64,000 bases of DNA from Oscillospiraceae bacterium (GTDB lineage: Bacteria > Bacillota > Clostridia > Oscillospirales > Oscillospiraceae). Below, piece after piece: positions 1 through 8,545 of the stretch (positions are counted from its first letter, which is position 1; each line of letters opens with the position of its first letter). The notes under the pieces were generated by a model. It was not told the origin of the DNA, did no database searches, and saw only the letters and a program-made list of their open reading frames with translations. The stretch is from contig SVMG01000006.1 in assembly GCA_015067545.1 (NCBI GenBank), forward strand, positions 58,804 through 122,803. Direction: 5' to 3'. The translations under genes and the position numbers were made by a program.

Positions 1-414
1 ATATGCGGAGATCTTCGCACCTTCCCCTTGACGGGCAGCTTTGACTGCTGCATTTCCAATCCCCCCTACTACACCGGCGGCCCGGCAAGCAATACAACGC
101 CCCTGGCCCGACGAGATGATCAATGCAGCCTGGCGCAGCTGTGTGAAGCTGCGGGAAAAATGCTGAAATTCGGCGGAGATTTCTTTTTGGTTCACAAACC
201 GGAACGGTTGGCCGAAATCTGCGCTCTGGCTGCGAAATATAATATGCAGCCCAAACGGCTGCGTCTGATCCGCCATCGCACCGATGGCGAGGTTTCTCTC
301 ATTTTGCTGTCCTGCCGCAAGGGCGGCAAGCCGGGGCTGATTTGGGAGGAGCGTTGTCTTTTTGAAGGCGACGGTCGACCCACAGACTACTACCGAACAC
401 TTTACCACCTTTAA
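1..414 (+). CDS. tRNA1(Val) adenine-N6 methyltransferase-like protein (TrmN6/YfiC family), 3' part
   Basis: The frame is open from the first base, so the gene starts upstream of the window and its SAM-binding glycine loop is missing. What remains carries the N6-adenine methyltransferase motif NPPY (SNPPYYTGG) about 20 residues in, followed by the C-terminal half typical of the YfiC/TrmN6 family, which methylates an adenine next to the tRNA anticodon. It ends 11 bp before rsmI, the usual order in Bacillota (yabB-yabC type). The family assignment is inferred from the motif and the neighbour; the exact substrate cannot be told from this part. Confidence 0.75.
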   Translation: MCGDLRTFPLTGSFDCCISNPPYYTGGPASNTTPLARRDDQCSLAQLCEAAGKMLKFGGDFFLVHKPERLAEICALAAKYNMQPKRLRLIRHRTDGEVSLILLSCRKGGKPGLIWEERCLFEGDGRPTDYYRTLYHL

Positions 415-425
415 GGAGGCAGACC

Positions 426-1256
426 ATGGCAGGAATGTTATATCTCGTCCCTACCCCCATCGGCAATTTGGGCGATATCTCCACCCGCTGCCGGGAGACT
501 TTGGAGCAGGCCGATTTCATTGCCGCAGAGGATACCCGCGTCAGCTTGAAGCTGCTGAATCATTTGGGTATCAAAAAAAGCCTTGTCAGCTACTTTGAGC
601 ATAACAAGACTGCAAAGGGTGATGTGATCGTTCAGCGAATTTTAGCCGGTGAGACCTGCGCATTGGTATCGGATGCAGGCAGCCCTGCCATCTCCGATCC
701 CGGCGAGGAATTGGTAAAGCAGTGCGCTGAGGCAGGAATCACAGTTTGCGCCATTCCCGGCCCTTGTGCGGTCATTACTGCCCTGAGCATTTCCGGGCAG
801 AGCACCGGAAGATTCTGCTTTGAGGGTTTCCTGTCCACTGCAAAAAAGAGCCGTAAGGAGCATTTGGAAAGTCTGATTGGCGAAAGCCGCACCATGGTCT
901 TCTACGAAGCTCCCCACAAGCTGGTGAACACTCTTGAGGATATGGCTGCTGTATTTGGTGCAGACCGGCCCATCAGCCTGTGCCGGGAGCTGACAAAGCT
1001 CCACGAGGAAGTGGTACGCACCACCTTGGGCGAGGCCATTGAAAAGTACACGGAAACACCGCCCAAGGGTGAGTTTGTCTTAGTACTCGCCGGCGCGCCT
1101 GCCATAGAAAAAGAAAAAGCCACCCCGGCGGACGCTGCCGCAAGAGTGGCTCAGCTGATGGAAGAGGGTCTTTCCCGGAAGGATGCCATCAAGCAAACCG
1201 CCAAGGAACTGGATCTTCCCAAAAATGTGGTCTACGATGCTGCATTGAGTGAATAA
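426..1256 (+). CDS. rsmI: 16S rRNA (cytidine1402-2'-O)-methyltransferase RsmI
   Basis: 276 residues, close to the usual family length. It has the tetrapyrrole-methylase fold signature at the N-terminus (LYLVPTPIGNLGD, residues 5-17), the AEDTR motif near 34-38, and the GSPAISDPG and IPGPCA motifs that form the SAM and RNA sites. RsmI 2'-O-methylates C1402 in the ribosomal P-site. The start follows an AAGGAGG ribosome site by 7 bases. It is co-directional with the preceding methyltransferase gene and is closed by a strong terminator. Confidence 0.95.
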   Translation: MAGMLYLVPTPIGNLGDISTRCRETLEQADFIAAEDTRVSLKLLNHLGIKKSLVSYFEHNKTAKGDVIVQRILAGETCALVSDAGSPAISDPGEELVKQCAEAGITVCAIPGPCAVITALSISGQSTGRFCFEGFLSTAKKSRKEHLESLIGESRTMVFYEAPHKLVNTLEDMAAVFGADRPISLCRELTKLHEEVVRTTLGEAIEKYTETPPKGEFVLVLAGAPAIEKEKATPADAAARVAQLMEEGLSRKDAIKQTAKELDLPKNVVYDAALSE

Positions 1257-1275
1257 TACTCCGATAATATGAAAC

Positions 1276-1308
1276 CAGCCGCCTCAAACCGAGGCGGCTG
1301 TATTTGTT
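1276..1308 (+). terminator. Rho-independent terminator of rsmI
   Basis: A perfect 10-bp stem (1276-1285 with 1291-1300, 5-base loop) is followed by a T-rich run. It lies 20 bp after the rsmI stop. Confidence 0.85.
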
Positions 1309-1313
1309 AGCTC

Positions 1314-1748
1314 TTAATGTCCGCGGAGATCCAACCCTGCAAACGGAGCAATTCCCTCACCAAACAGATAGACGATATAATAGTTTTCTGCATCTGTGAT
1401 TTGTGTTGTAAAGGAAAGCTGTGCATGCTCCACACATTCAATTTTTTGCGTTTTTTGTACCTTTACAATAATATCCGCATTTATCCCGGAATAGTAGTCA
1501 GACAGTTCTTCCCTCGTCAGTTCGCTTTGAATCAGCATTGCACCAAAATACTGCATGCCATTGCCATTTCCGACAAGCTTGCCGGCCTTGGATATGGATT
1601 CAACCATCTGTGTATTCTCAGGAAGCGTAATCTCCACAAGGCTTTTTTCAACATTTTTCGCCGAGAAATCGTTTACCATCGGAACGGACACAACAAAACC
1701 TATAAAGAGAACGATTACAACAGCAACAAGGACTATCTTCTTTTTCAT
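1314..1748 (-). CDS. Small membrane-anchored protein of unknown function
   Basis: 144 residues. The first ~25 residues form one hydrophobic segment after MKKK, either an uncleaved signal anchor or a signal peptide without a lipobox. The rest is a soluble extracytoplasmic domain with no family I recognise. The ATG follows an AAGGAGG site. It lies 36 bp downstream of the GtrA gene on the same strand, so the two are probably co-transcribed. It may act in the envelope, but no function can be assigned. Confidence 0.7.
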   Translation of the reverse strand: MKKKIVLVAVVIVLFIGFVVSVPMVNDFSAKNVEKSLVEITLPENTQMVESISKAGKLVGNGNGMQYFGAMLIQSELTREELSDYYSGINADIIVKVQKTQKIECVEHAQLSFTTQITDAENYYIVYLFGEGIAPFAGLDLRGH

Positions 1749-1784
1749 AGTTAGCGACCTCCTTGTTAATTCCGGCCTGGCTGA

Positions 1785-2198
1785 TTACACCTCGGCCTTT
1801 TCGTTATTATCCACACTGTTGCGGTACACCACAAAGCGCTGGAACAGGAATTCCGTGACCATGTTCAGAAGCATATTGATAAAGGTAACAATATACTCAT
1901 TCCAAGCCAAGGTATCGGCCAGGTAATGCTCCAGCAAGGTGGACAGGGGCGTGAATACGCAGTAATAGAGCGCCACCAGCACCATTGCCCGGGTGATATT
2001 GCCCGTGGATTTGAAGGTGAACTTGCGGTTAAAGGTAAAGTTCCAGATGACCGACAGCACCAGGGCAATCAAATATGACAGCCAATAATCCAGCTGTACC
2101 GACTCGTTCAGAAGCGCAAAGCTGCCCATCTGGATGATGCCGGCAGATGCGGAAAACAAAACAAATTTTACAGTACGCAGTAATTCTTTCTTATTCAT
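1785..2198 (-). CDS. GtrA-family membrane protein
   Basis: 137 residues with four predicted transmembrane helices, a basic NFTFNRKFTF stretch between helices 2 and 3, and a second aromatic/basic motif (FLFQRFVVYR) after helix 4. Both are hallmarks of the GtrA family, small proteins linked to moving lipid-linked sugars or to wall glycosylation. The start follows AGAGG. It is upstream of, and probably co-transcribed with, the small membrane-anchored protein gene. The family is secure; the substrate is unknown. Confidence 0.88.
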   Translation of the reverse strand: MNKKELLRTVKFVLFSASAGIIQMGSFALLNESVQLDYWLSYLIALVLSVIWNFTFNRKFTFKSTGNITRAMVLVALYYCVFTPLSTLLEHYLADTLAWNEYIVTFINMLLNMVTEFLFQRFVVYRNSVDNNEKAEV

Positions 2199-2212
2199 AA
2201 GTACCTCTTTAC

Positions 2213-2241
2213 AAAAACTGCCGCAGCGGGTGCTGCGGCAG
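2213..2241 (-). terminator. Terminator after the acidic zinc-ribbon gene
   Basis: A perfect 10-bp stem (2218-2227 with 2232-2241, 4-base loop). On the minus strand it runs into five T (2213-2217). It closes the efp/zinc-ribbon unit before the gtrA unit begins. Confidence 0.85.
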
Positions 2242-2255
2242 TATGTTTGTGATGA

Positions 2256-2711
2256 TTATTCGTCGTCCTCCAGAGAGAACTCCAGGGTCTCACCGCAGTT
2301 GGGGCAAGTCATGCTGCCCTTTTCCAGGGTTTCCTCGTCGAAGTCAATGATCTCGCCACAGGCGCACTCAACCTCGTAGATAGTGGAATCCTCGTCGCCA
2401 AAGTCAAAGCCTTCTTCGTCGAACTCATCCTCGTCATCGTCGAAGTCGTAGTCGTCATCATCTTCTTCATAGTCATCATAGTCGTCTTCGTCGTCCATGA
2501 TGAAATCCTCGATGGCGTCCAGATCCTCTTCGATCTCGTCCAGCTCGTCGGAGATTGCAATGGTGGTGTCCTCCACAGCTGTCAGCTTCTTGGTCACATC
2601 ACCCAGCAGATCCACGATAGCCGCGATCATCTTGCCCTCGTCGGACTCGGTGTTCAGGTTCAGGCCATCCATCAGGCCCTTCAAATAAGCGGACTTTTCG
2701 GAAATGGTCAT
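2256..2711 (-). CDS. CD1247-like protein: helical N-terminus, very acidic linker, C-terminal zinc ribbon
   Basis: 151 residues in three parts. Residues 1-55 form a conserved helical domain as in the clostridial CD1247 N-terminal family. Residues ~55-110 are almost all Asp/Glu with Tyr and Phe. The C-terminus has a CxC...CPNC zinc ribbon (CACGEI, then CPNCGE). It lies 27 bp after efp on the same strand and is probably co-transcribed with it. The role is unknown; coupling to EF-P suggests translation, but that is inference. Family recognition is from memory of the domain pattern. Confidence 0.75.
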   Translation of the reverse strand: MTISEKSAYLKGLMDGLNLNTESDEGKMIAAIVDLLGDVTKKLTAVEDTTIAISDELDEIEEDLDAIEDFIMDDEDDYDDYEEDDDDYDFDDDEDEFDEEGFDFGDEDSTIYEVECACGEIIDFDEETLEKGSMTCPNCGETLEFSLEDDE

Positions 2712-2738
2712 AGTAATTCTCCTTTCGGAAAATGAAAA

Positions 2739-3302
2739 TTAAGCCTTGGAACGGCCCAGGTACTCGCCGGTACGGGTGTCGATCTGGATCTTGTCGCCCT
2801 CGTTGATGAACAGGGGCACCTTGACCTCAGCGCCGGTCTCAACGGTAGCGGGCTTGGTCACGTTGGTAGCGGTGTTGCCTGCGAAGCCAGGCTCGGTCTC
2901 GGTAACGACCAGGTCAACGAAGTTGGGAACTTCAACGCCGAACACCTTGCCCTTGTAGCTCATGACGGTGCAAACGTCGTTCTCCTTGACGAACTTGAAG
3001 GAATCGTCCAGAACGCTGCCGTCCAGGGGCTCCATCTCGTAGGTCTCGGGGTCCATGAAGTAGTACAGACCGCCGTCGTTGTAGGAGTACTCCATCTTCT
3101 TTCTCTCAACGAAAGCAGTGGGGAACTTGGCAGAGGGGTTCAAGCTGGTTTCGGTCACGCCGCCGGTGATGACGTTTCTCATCTTAACGCGGACAAAAGC
3201 AGCACCCTTACCGGGCTTAACATGCTGGAACTCGACGACCTGCATAACCTTGCCGTCCAGCTCAAAGGTAACGCCGTTTCTAATATCGCCTGCAGAAATC
3301 AT
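2739..3302 (-). CDS. efp: Translation elongation factor P
   Basis: 187 residues, full length: KOW-like N-terminal domain, then two OB-fold domains, ending in the conserved [11 protein letters not shown] block. EF-P binds stalled ribosomes between P and E sites and eases peptide bonds at polyproline runs. The tip loop is VKPGKGAAF with Lys32, the position modified in Bacillus EF-P. The ATG follows GGAGGATATAATT. A TTGAAA-N17-TAGAAT promoter lies about 65 bp upstream. Confidence 0.97.
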   Translation of the reverse strand: MISAGDIRNGVTFELDGKVMQVVEFQHVKPGKGAAFVRVKMRNVITGGVTETSLNPSAKFPTAFVERKKMEYSYNDGGLYYFMDPETYEMEPLDGSVLDDSFKFVKENDVCTVMSYKGKVFGVEVPNFVDLVVTETEPGFAGNTATNVTKPATVETGAEVKVPLFINEGDKIQIDTRTGEYLGRSKA

Positions 3303-3365
3303 AATTATATCCTCCTAAGACTGTCCCTTTCGGGATTTAATAAAATTACATATATTAACTAGTGT

Positions 3366-3394
3366 ATTCTAACCTAAAACCTCAGATTTTTCAA
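3366..3394 (-). promoter_or_regulatory. SigA-type promoter of efp
   Basis: Reading the minus strand, -35 TTGAAA (3389-3394), a 17-bp spacer and -10 TAGAAT (3366-3371). It precedes efp with a leader of about 60 bases. Nothing else was seen in the 3303-3423 gap. Confidence 0.75.
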
Positions 3395-3423
3395 GGGGGA
3401 AAAGATACTTTTTTGAATAATAA

Positions 3424-3921
3424 TCATATTTTTCGCTTTTTTGCGGCGAAAATAAAGGGCAACTCCAGCACATGGCGTGCTTTTAACCAAAAATTGTGAT
3501 TGTCGATGGCTTTCACAAGGATGGAAAAAACACCGCAGCCATTGGCCCCAAGGGTGTCCGTATAAATCTGATCACCCACCAGCGCGCAAACAGATGCGCC
3601 CAGATCATAGCGTGCAAGGCACTCCCGAATACCCTTGGAAAAAGGCTTTTTTGCGTGGGTGATGCAATCGATTCCGTACTTTGCGCAGAAAACCTTAACG
3701 CGCTCCCGTTTGGAATTGGATACCACACACAGTTTGATATCCGATGCTTTCATCATTTCCAGCCATTGGCGCACTTCAGTCGTGGGCACATCCGTGGTAT
3801 AAGGGACGATGGTATTGTCAAAATCCATCATCAGCAGGCGGATGCCTTGGCTATGCAGGTACTGGGGTGTTATTTGGGTCACATCCCGGGCAATGGCCTT
3901 GGGAAGCAAGGAAAAAGGCAT
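3424..3921 (-). CDS. yqeG: YqeG-family HAD IIIA phosphatase
   Basis: 165 residues, usual family length. HAD motif I is MMDFDNTIV with Asp33 and Asp35, motif II is CVVSNS, motif III Lys is in KKPFSKG, and the late acidic motif is GDQIYTDTLGA. Members are small phosphatases of the PGPMT/GEP4 group; the related YqeG has been tied to phosphatidylglycerophosphate or ribosome-gene clusters. The start follows GGGAGGGG. It is divergent from the next gene, with only 60 bp between starts. Confidence 0.88.
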   Translation of the reverse strand: MPFSLLPKAIARDVTQITPQYLHSQGIRLLMMDFDNTIVPYTTDVPTTEVRQWLEMMKASDIKLCVVSNSKRERVKVFCAKYGIDCITHAKKPFSKGIRECLARYDLGASVCALVGDQIYTDTLGANGCGVFSILVKAIDNHNFWLKARHVLELPFIFAAKKRKI

Positions 3922-3981
3922 ATCCGTCCCCTCCCTTTCATAGATTTAAGAAGATTATACCACGAAAGGAGGATTTTGTCC

Positions 3982-4665
3982 ATGGCTATTGCAATACACC
4001 TTGCCATAACAGCCGCGGAATTCTCCACCTGCGCTCAGTTACCGGAGCGTGTGGCATGGCTTGCCTGCCATTTTTCGTCCTCAGGGCCGGGCCTTTCCAA
4101 TATTCCCAAATCGCTTCCTGCTCATTCATTGCTGATGGTGGACGACAGCACACCGTTTCAAAATCATGAGCCGGAGCACATTATTCGCCAATTACGCGAA
4201 GCGGTTTGTGCATTGGAGGCGCAGGCAGTCATCCTGGACTTTCAAAGACCCTATGATAAGGACGTGCAGAAATTCGTCTGCACGCTGCAAAAGGAGCTTT
4301 TCTGCCCGGTGGCTGCGCCGCCGGAATACGCCCAGGGAGATAGTCCTGTGTTTCTTCCTCCCTGCCCACTGAATAAGCCGCTCAAAAACCATCTTGCGCC
4401 GTATCAAGGCAGATCGGTATGGCTGGATATCTCCCCCCTGCCTGCAAAAATCACCGTCACGCCCAGGGGTAGTCATTACGAAGTCTTAAAAGATATCAGC
4501 AAGCTGCCCCACTGGGAGTCAAATCTTTACTGTCATTACAAAATAGATATTGAAGACGAGCGCATTGTTTTCACTCTTGTTCGCGATCTTGAGCGTTGGC
4601 TGACGGAAGCCGAAAAACTGGGTGTGTCCACAGCCATTGGGCTGTATCAGGAATTCAGAAAATGA
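3982..4665 (+). CDS. Protein of unknown function
   Basis: 227 residues from the ATG after GAAAGGAGG. The open frame extends further upstream but overlaps yqeG and has no ribosome site there. No signal peptide or membrane segment. The sequence alternates short hydrophobic strands (HSLLMVDD, AVILDFQRP, VWLDIS) with helices, as in alpha/beta or TIM-like folds, but I recognise no catalytic motif. Its start is back to back with yqeG, so the two may share a promoter region. It ends in a bidirectional terminator shared with rpsU. Confidence 0.65.
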   Translation: MAIAIHLAITAAEFSTCAQLPERVAWLACHFSSSGPGLSNIPKSLPAHSLLMVDDSTPFQNHEPEHIIRQLREAVCALEAQAVILDFQRPYDKDVQKFVCTLQKELFCPVAAPPEYAQGDSPVFLPPCPLNKPLKNHLAPYQGRSVWLDISPLPAKITVTPRGSHYEVLKDISKLPHWESNLYCHYKIDIEDERIVFTLVRDLERWLTEAEKLGVSTAIGLYQEFRK

Positions 4666-4694
4666 AAACCGCCTGTCTTTCGACAGGCGGTTTT
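4666..4694. terminator. Bidirectional terminator between convergent genes
   Basis: Stem AAAACCGCCTGTC / GACAGGCGGTTTT with a 4-base loop. The A and T flanks make it work in both directions, ending the unknown gene (+) and rpsU (-). Confidence 0.88.
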
Positions 4695-4718
4695 GTGAGC
4701 ATAAAACAAAGAGGGATA

Positions 4719-4901
4719 TTAGTAGAACTTTCTCTTGTTCTTACGGGCAGCTTCAGACTTCTGCTTACGCTTCAGGCTGGGGCTGACATAATGCTCGCGC
4801 TTCTTAACCTCGGCAATAACGCCCTCCTTGGCACAGCTACGCTTGAAACGACGCAGAGCGCTCTCCAGAGTTTCGTTCTCCTTAACGCGAATTTCAGACA
4901 T
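4719..4901 (-). CDS. rpsU: 30S ribosomal protein S21
   Basis: 60 residues, starting [10 protein letters not shown], with the family's basic C-terminus (RKNKRKFY). S21 sits near the anti-Shine-Dalgarno region of the 30S platform and helps initiation. I chose the internal ATG at 4901 because GGAGGGAGGG lies just upstream of it; the frame is open 8 codons further, but that segment contains the ribosome site itself. It is driven by a perfect-consensus promoter. Confidence 0.96.
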   Translation of the reverse strand: MSEIRVKENETLESALRRFKRSCAKEGVIAEVKKREHYVSPSLKRKQKSEAARKNKRKFY

Positions 4902-4921
4902 GGTTTTCCCTCCCTCCGATG

Positions 4922-4944
4922 GCATCCGGCTAGTTCCAGGATGC
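4922..4944 (-). other. Hairpin in the rpsU leader
   Basis: GCATCC and GGATGC (4922-4927, 4939-4944) pair around an 11-base loop in the rpsU 5' leader, 20 bp before the start codon. It could be a regulatory leader structure; there is no other evidence. Confidence 0.35.
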
Positions 4945-4971
4945 TTTCAGGGCCACTAATTGGCTTTACAT

Positions 4972-5000
4972 ATTATAAGCAAGTTAAGCACAAATGTCAA
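4972..5000 (-). promoter_or_regulatory. Consensus SigA promoter of rpsU
   Basis: On the minus strand: TTGACA (4995-5000), 17-bp spacer, TATAAT (4972-4977). Both hexamers match consensus exactly, as expected for a highly expressed ribosomal protein gene. Confidence 0.9.
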
Positions 5001-5036
5001 GCAAGAAATTACAATTTTCCGTAAATCTTGCGAAAA

Positions 5037-7460
5037 TTACTTAACGATCAGGTTAACCAGCTTATTCTTGACCACGATGGTCTTGACGATATTGCCGCCG
5101 TTCTTCTGCAGGAATGCGGCAATTTTTTCATTGGCAAGCACATTCTGCACCACGGTATCGTTGTCCAAATCGGCTTCCATCTCCACAGTACCGCGCATCT
5201 TGCCGTTGACCTGCACCGCGATGGTCACCTGGGTGTCCTTGCACTTTTCTTCGTCATAGACAGGCCAGGATTCAAAGGCGATGGTATTGTCATGGCCCAT
5301 GATCTGCCAAATTTCTTCGCCCACATGGGGGATGATGCAGGAGATCATCTTGATGAAGCCCTCGGCATACTCTCTGGGGCAAGTACCGTTCTTATAGACC
5401 TCGTTGACGAAGACCATCATCTGGGCAATGGCGGTGTTGAATGCCAGCACCTCAAAGTCAGAAGTGACCTTCTTGACCGTCTGATGGTAGACCTTGGTCA
5501 GCTTGCCGTCGTCGGTATCGGTGATATTGGCGCTCTCGGTAAAGAAGTTCCACACGCGATTGATGAACTTTCTTGCACCGGCCACAGCGGCAGTGCTCCA
5601 GGGCTTGGAGACCTCCAGCGGGCCCATGAACATTTCGTACAGACGCAGGGTGTCTGCGCCGTATTCCCGGACGATATCACTGGGATTGACCACGAATTCC
5701 GGGAATCGCTTGCCCATCTTGATACCGTTTTCGCCCAGGATCATACCCTGGTGCACCAGTTTCTTGAAAGGCTCTTTCACAGGGGACAGGCCGTTGTCGT
5801 ACAGGAAGCGGTTCCAGATACGGGAGTAGATCAGATGACCCACAGCGTGCTCCGGGCCGCCAATGTACAGGTCAACGGGCATCCAGTGCTTCAGAAGCTC
5901 GGGATCGCAGAACGCCTTATCATTCTTGGGATCGATATAGCGCATATAGTACCAGGAAGAACCGGCAGATCCGGGCATGGTAGAGGTCTCGCGGATGCCC
6001 TTGATGCCGCCCTGGTCGTACTGCTTCCACTCGGTGGCATTTTCCAGAGGTGCCTGGCCGTTGCGACCCTTGTAATCCTCCAGTTCCGGCAGAACCAAGG
6101 GCAGCTCTTCGTCGGACAGGAACGCAGTCTTGCCGTCCTCGGTGTAAACACAGGGAACGGGCTCGCCCCAGTAGCGCTGACGGGCAAAGATCCACTCACG
6201 GAAGTGATAATTGACCTTGCGTCTTGCAACGCCGGCCTTTTCCAGCTTGCAGGTGATGGCCTCCTTGGCCTCCTCCACAGTCAAGCCGGTGAATTCCTCG
6301 GAATTGATGAGTTTGCAGCCCTTGCCTAGATAATCCTGCTTCTCAAAGGCACGCTCAGACACATCGCGACCCTCAATGACCTGGATCATGGGGATATTGT
6401 GAGCGACAGCATACTCAAAGTCGCGCTGGTCGTGGCTGGGAACAGCCATAACGGCACCTGTGCCGTAGTTGCCCAGTACGAAGTCACCGATGAACACAGG
6501 CACTTCCTTGCCGTTGACCGGGTTGATGGCGTACACGCCCTTCAGGGGGCAGCCGGTCTTGGTCTTGGTGGCATCGGTACGGTCGATTTCGCTCTTGCTT
6601 GCAGCTTCCTTAATGTAAGCATCCACCTCTTCCCTGTTCTGCACACGATCCAGCAGGGACTGGGTGATCTTGCCGTCGGGAGCCAGCACCATAAAGGTGA
6701 TGCCATAGATGGTTTCGATACAGGTGGTGTAGATGGAGAACTCGCCGCCGCCCACCAGCTTGAAGTCCACTTCCACGCCGGTGGACTTACCGATCCAGTT
6801 GCGCTGGATCTCCTTGGTGGATTCGGGCCAGTCGATCTCGTCCAGACCCTCCAGGAGCTTTTCAGCAAATGCAGGCTGGTCAATGACCCACTGCATCATC
6901 ATTTTCTTCACAACGGGATAGCCGCCGCGCTCGGACTTGCCATCGATGACTTCGTCATTGGCAAGAACCGTGCCCAGTGCTTCGCACCAGTTGACGGGCA
7001 TCTCGATGCGCTTGGCATAGCCTGCCTCGTACAGCTTCTTGAATATCCACTGGGTCCATTTATAGAAATCGGGATCGGAAGTGGCGATACACTTGGACCA
7101 GTCATAGTCAAAGCCCAGCTCCTTCAACTGACCGGAGAAGGTGGCAATGTTGGTCTGGGTAAAGCCATTGGGATGATTGCCGGTATCCACCGCATACTGC
7201 TCCGCAGGCAGACCGAAGGAGTCATAACCCATGGGGTGCAGGACATTGTAGCCCTGCATGCGCTTCATGCGGGACATGATGTCCGTAGCTGTGTAGCCCT
7301 CGGGGTGACCTGCGTGCAGACCCACGCCGGAGGGATACGGGAACATATCCAAAACATAGTATTTGGGCTTGGAGAAATCCCATACATCGGTATGGAAGGT
7401 GTTGTTCTCCTCCCAGTATTTTTGCCATTTGGCTTCTACATTCTTATGTTCGTAGTTCAT
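5037..7460 (-). CDS. leuS: Leucyl-tRNA synthetase
   Basis: 807 residues, full length. The class I HIGH motif reads LHAGHPEG near residue 50, the CP1 editing domain keeps GTGAVMAVPSHDQRD, and the C-terminal anticodon-binding and tail domains are present (ending IVVKNKLVNLIVK). The second signature, usually KMSKS, reads KMGKR (GIKMGKRFPEF), an odd variant. The start follows AGAGG. It is last in the run from smc, 27 bp after rsfS; no T-box leader was seen. Confidence 0.97.
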   Translation of the reverse strand: MNYEHKNVEAKWQKYWEENNTFHTDVWDFSKPKYYVLDMFPYPSGVGLHAGHPEGYTATDIMSRMKRMQGYNVLHPMGYDSFGLPAEQYAVDTGNHPNGFTQTNIATFSGQLKELGFDYDWSKCIATSDPDFYKWTQWIFKKLYEAGYAKRIEMPVNWCEALGTVLANDEVIDGKSERGGYPVVKKMMMQWVIDQPAFAEKLLEGLDEIDWPESTKEIQRNWIGKSTGVEVDFKLVGGGEFSIYTTCIETIYGITFMVLAPDGKITQSLLDRVQNREEVDAYIKEAASKSEIDRTDATKTKTGCPLKGVYAINPVNGKEVPVFIGDFVLGNYGTGAVMAVPSHDQRDFEYAVAHNIPMIQVIEGRDVSERAFEKQDYLGKGCKLINSEEFTGLTVEEAKEAITCKLEKAGVARRKVNYHFREWIFARQRYWGEPVPCVYTEDGKTAFLSDEELPLVLPELEDYKGRNGQAPLENATEWKQYDQGGIKGIRETSTMPGSAGSSWYYMRYIDPKNDKAFCDPELLKHWMPVDLYIGGPEHAVGHLIYSRIWNRFLYDNGLSPVKEPFKKLVHQGMILGENGIKMGKRFPEFVVNPSDIVREYGADTLRLYEMFMGPLEVSKPWSTAAVAGARKFINRVWNFFTESANITDTDDGKLTKVYHQTVKKVTSDFEVLAFNTAIAQMMVFVNEVYKNGTCPREYAEGFIKMISCIIPHVGEEIWQIMGHDNTIAFESWPVYDEEKCKDTQVTIAVQVNGKMRGTVEMEADLDNDTVVQNVLANEKIAAFLQKNGGNIVKTIVVKNKLVNLIVK

Positions 7461-7487
7461 AACGAAAAACCTCTTCTCAACCGGGGA

Positions 7488-7850
7488 TTACTCCTCGATA
7501 ATAATATCCTTCAAGTCAACGACCTCGGCATCCGCCCACAGACGCTCCAGATCGTAGAATTTCCGTGCCTCATCGGTAAACACATGGACAACAACAGAGC
7601 CAAAGTCCAGAAGCTCCCAAGAGTTGCCACGGTGACCCTCACGGCCCAGCATGGGCTCACCCAGCTGCTCCATGGTATACTCCGCATAGTCGCACAGTGT
7701 CTTAACATGGGTATTTGCTGTACCGGTGCAGATGAGAAAATAATCTGCCAGGCTGGAGACCTTGTCGATCTTCAGCAGTTTGATGTCGATGCCCTTCTTT
7801 TCATCCAGGGCTTTGGTCACTTGCAGTGCCACTTCTTTTGCAGTCAACAT
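7488..7850 (-). CDS. rsfS: Ribosome silencing factor RsfS
   Basis: 120 residues, usual length. The core SLADYFLICTGTANTHVKTL and the DFGSVVVHVF motif mark the RsfS/Iojap family, which binds uL14 on the 50S subunit and blocks subunit joining during starvation. It lies 5 bp after yqeK, the normal Bacillota order (yqeK-rsfS), and before leuS. Confidence 0.95.
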   Translation of the reverse strand: MLTAKEVALQVTKALDEKKGIDIKLLKIDKVSSLADYFLICTGTANTHVKTLCDYAEYTMEQLGEPMLGREGHRGNSWELLDFGSVVVHVFTDEARKFYDLERLWADAEVVDLKDIIIEE

Positions 7851-7855
7851 ACTCT

Positions 7856-8503
7856 TTATCCTTTCTCATTCAGCCAGGCCAAAGCCTCCCGGGATTCGGG
7901 AGAAACCTCACTTCCCTGCTGATGCAATAAATTCAATGTCATGGTTAGGCCCAATTTCAGTGCCTCATCCAAATTGGTAAATGCCAGTTCCCGGAGTTTT
8001 TCCACGCCCGGGAAATCCCGGTTTGGCTCCATGTAATCTGCTACATAAATGATCTTTTCCAACAGATTCATGTCCGCTTTTCCGGTGGTATGATGCCGGA
8101 TTGCTTGCACCACCGCTTCATTTTCCCCAAACAGGTGCTCCGCCACCAACGAACCGGTGAGTGCGTGCAGTGTTTTGGGATTTTTTTGCTGAAAAGCACT
8201 GAGTATGATACCATACTCCCCTGCCAATGTCAATTGGCGCGGGCCGTCCAGAGCCTTGGTGATGTCATGAAGCAGGCCGGCTCTGGCCGCGTCCACTTCA
8301 TCCGCGCCCCAATGCTTTGCAAGGGCGATTGCCGTATCCCGGCAGCCCAATACATGGTTGACCCGGTTGGGCTTCAGCAGGCGAACGACCACCTGCTCCA
8401 ATTTTTCCATGGGTAATCGCCGGAAGTCTGCATTTGCATCACAGCATCCGGTAGCTTCCATATAGGCTTTCAGCGTCGGCGGACAGAAATATTCGTCAAT
8501 CAT
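7856..8503 (-). CDS. yqeK: YqeK-type HD-domain Ap4A hydrolase with a NadD-like N-terminal tail
   Basis: 215 residues. The HD phosphohydrolase core starts near residue 43: RVNHVLGC, then LLHDITKAL (the HD pair) and AIRHHTTGK. YqeK splits diadenosine tetraphosphate symmetrically using a metal centre. The first ~20 residues (EYFCPPTLKAYMEATG) precede the usual YqeK start and look like the C-terminal tail of NadD (LVPxxVxxYI-type). The ATG is set by AAAAGGAGGAAATG upstream, with an in-frame stop just before it. A remnant of a NadD-YqeK fusion is a fair reading. Confidence 0.9.
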   Translation of the reverse strand: MIDEYFCPPTLKAYMEATGCCDANADFRRLPMEKLEQVVVRLLKPNRVNHVLGCRDTAIALAKHWGADEVDAARAGLLHDITKALDGPRQLTLAGEYGIILSAFQQKNPKTLHALTGSLVAEHLFGENEAVVQAIRHHTTGKADMNLLEKIIYVADYMEPNRDFPGVEKLRELAFTNLDEALKLGLTMTLNLLHQQGSEVSPESREALAWLNEKG

Positions 8504-8545
8504 AACACATTTCCTCCTTTTTATTACCCATGGTTAAATAATAAT

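Noticed and set aside
5000..5036. A terminator after leuS
   Set aside because: Only a weak 7-bp A/T stem with a 12-base loop is present, without a clear T run.
5028..6329. Plus-strand open frames opposite leuS, and a similar set opposite the ABC exporter at 46.4-48.0 kb
   Set aside because: They mirror strongly coding genes and have His/Leu-rich, non-protein-like products.
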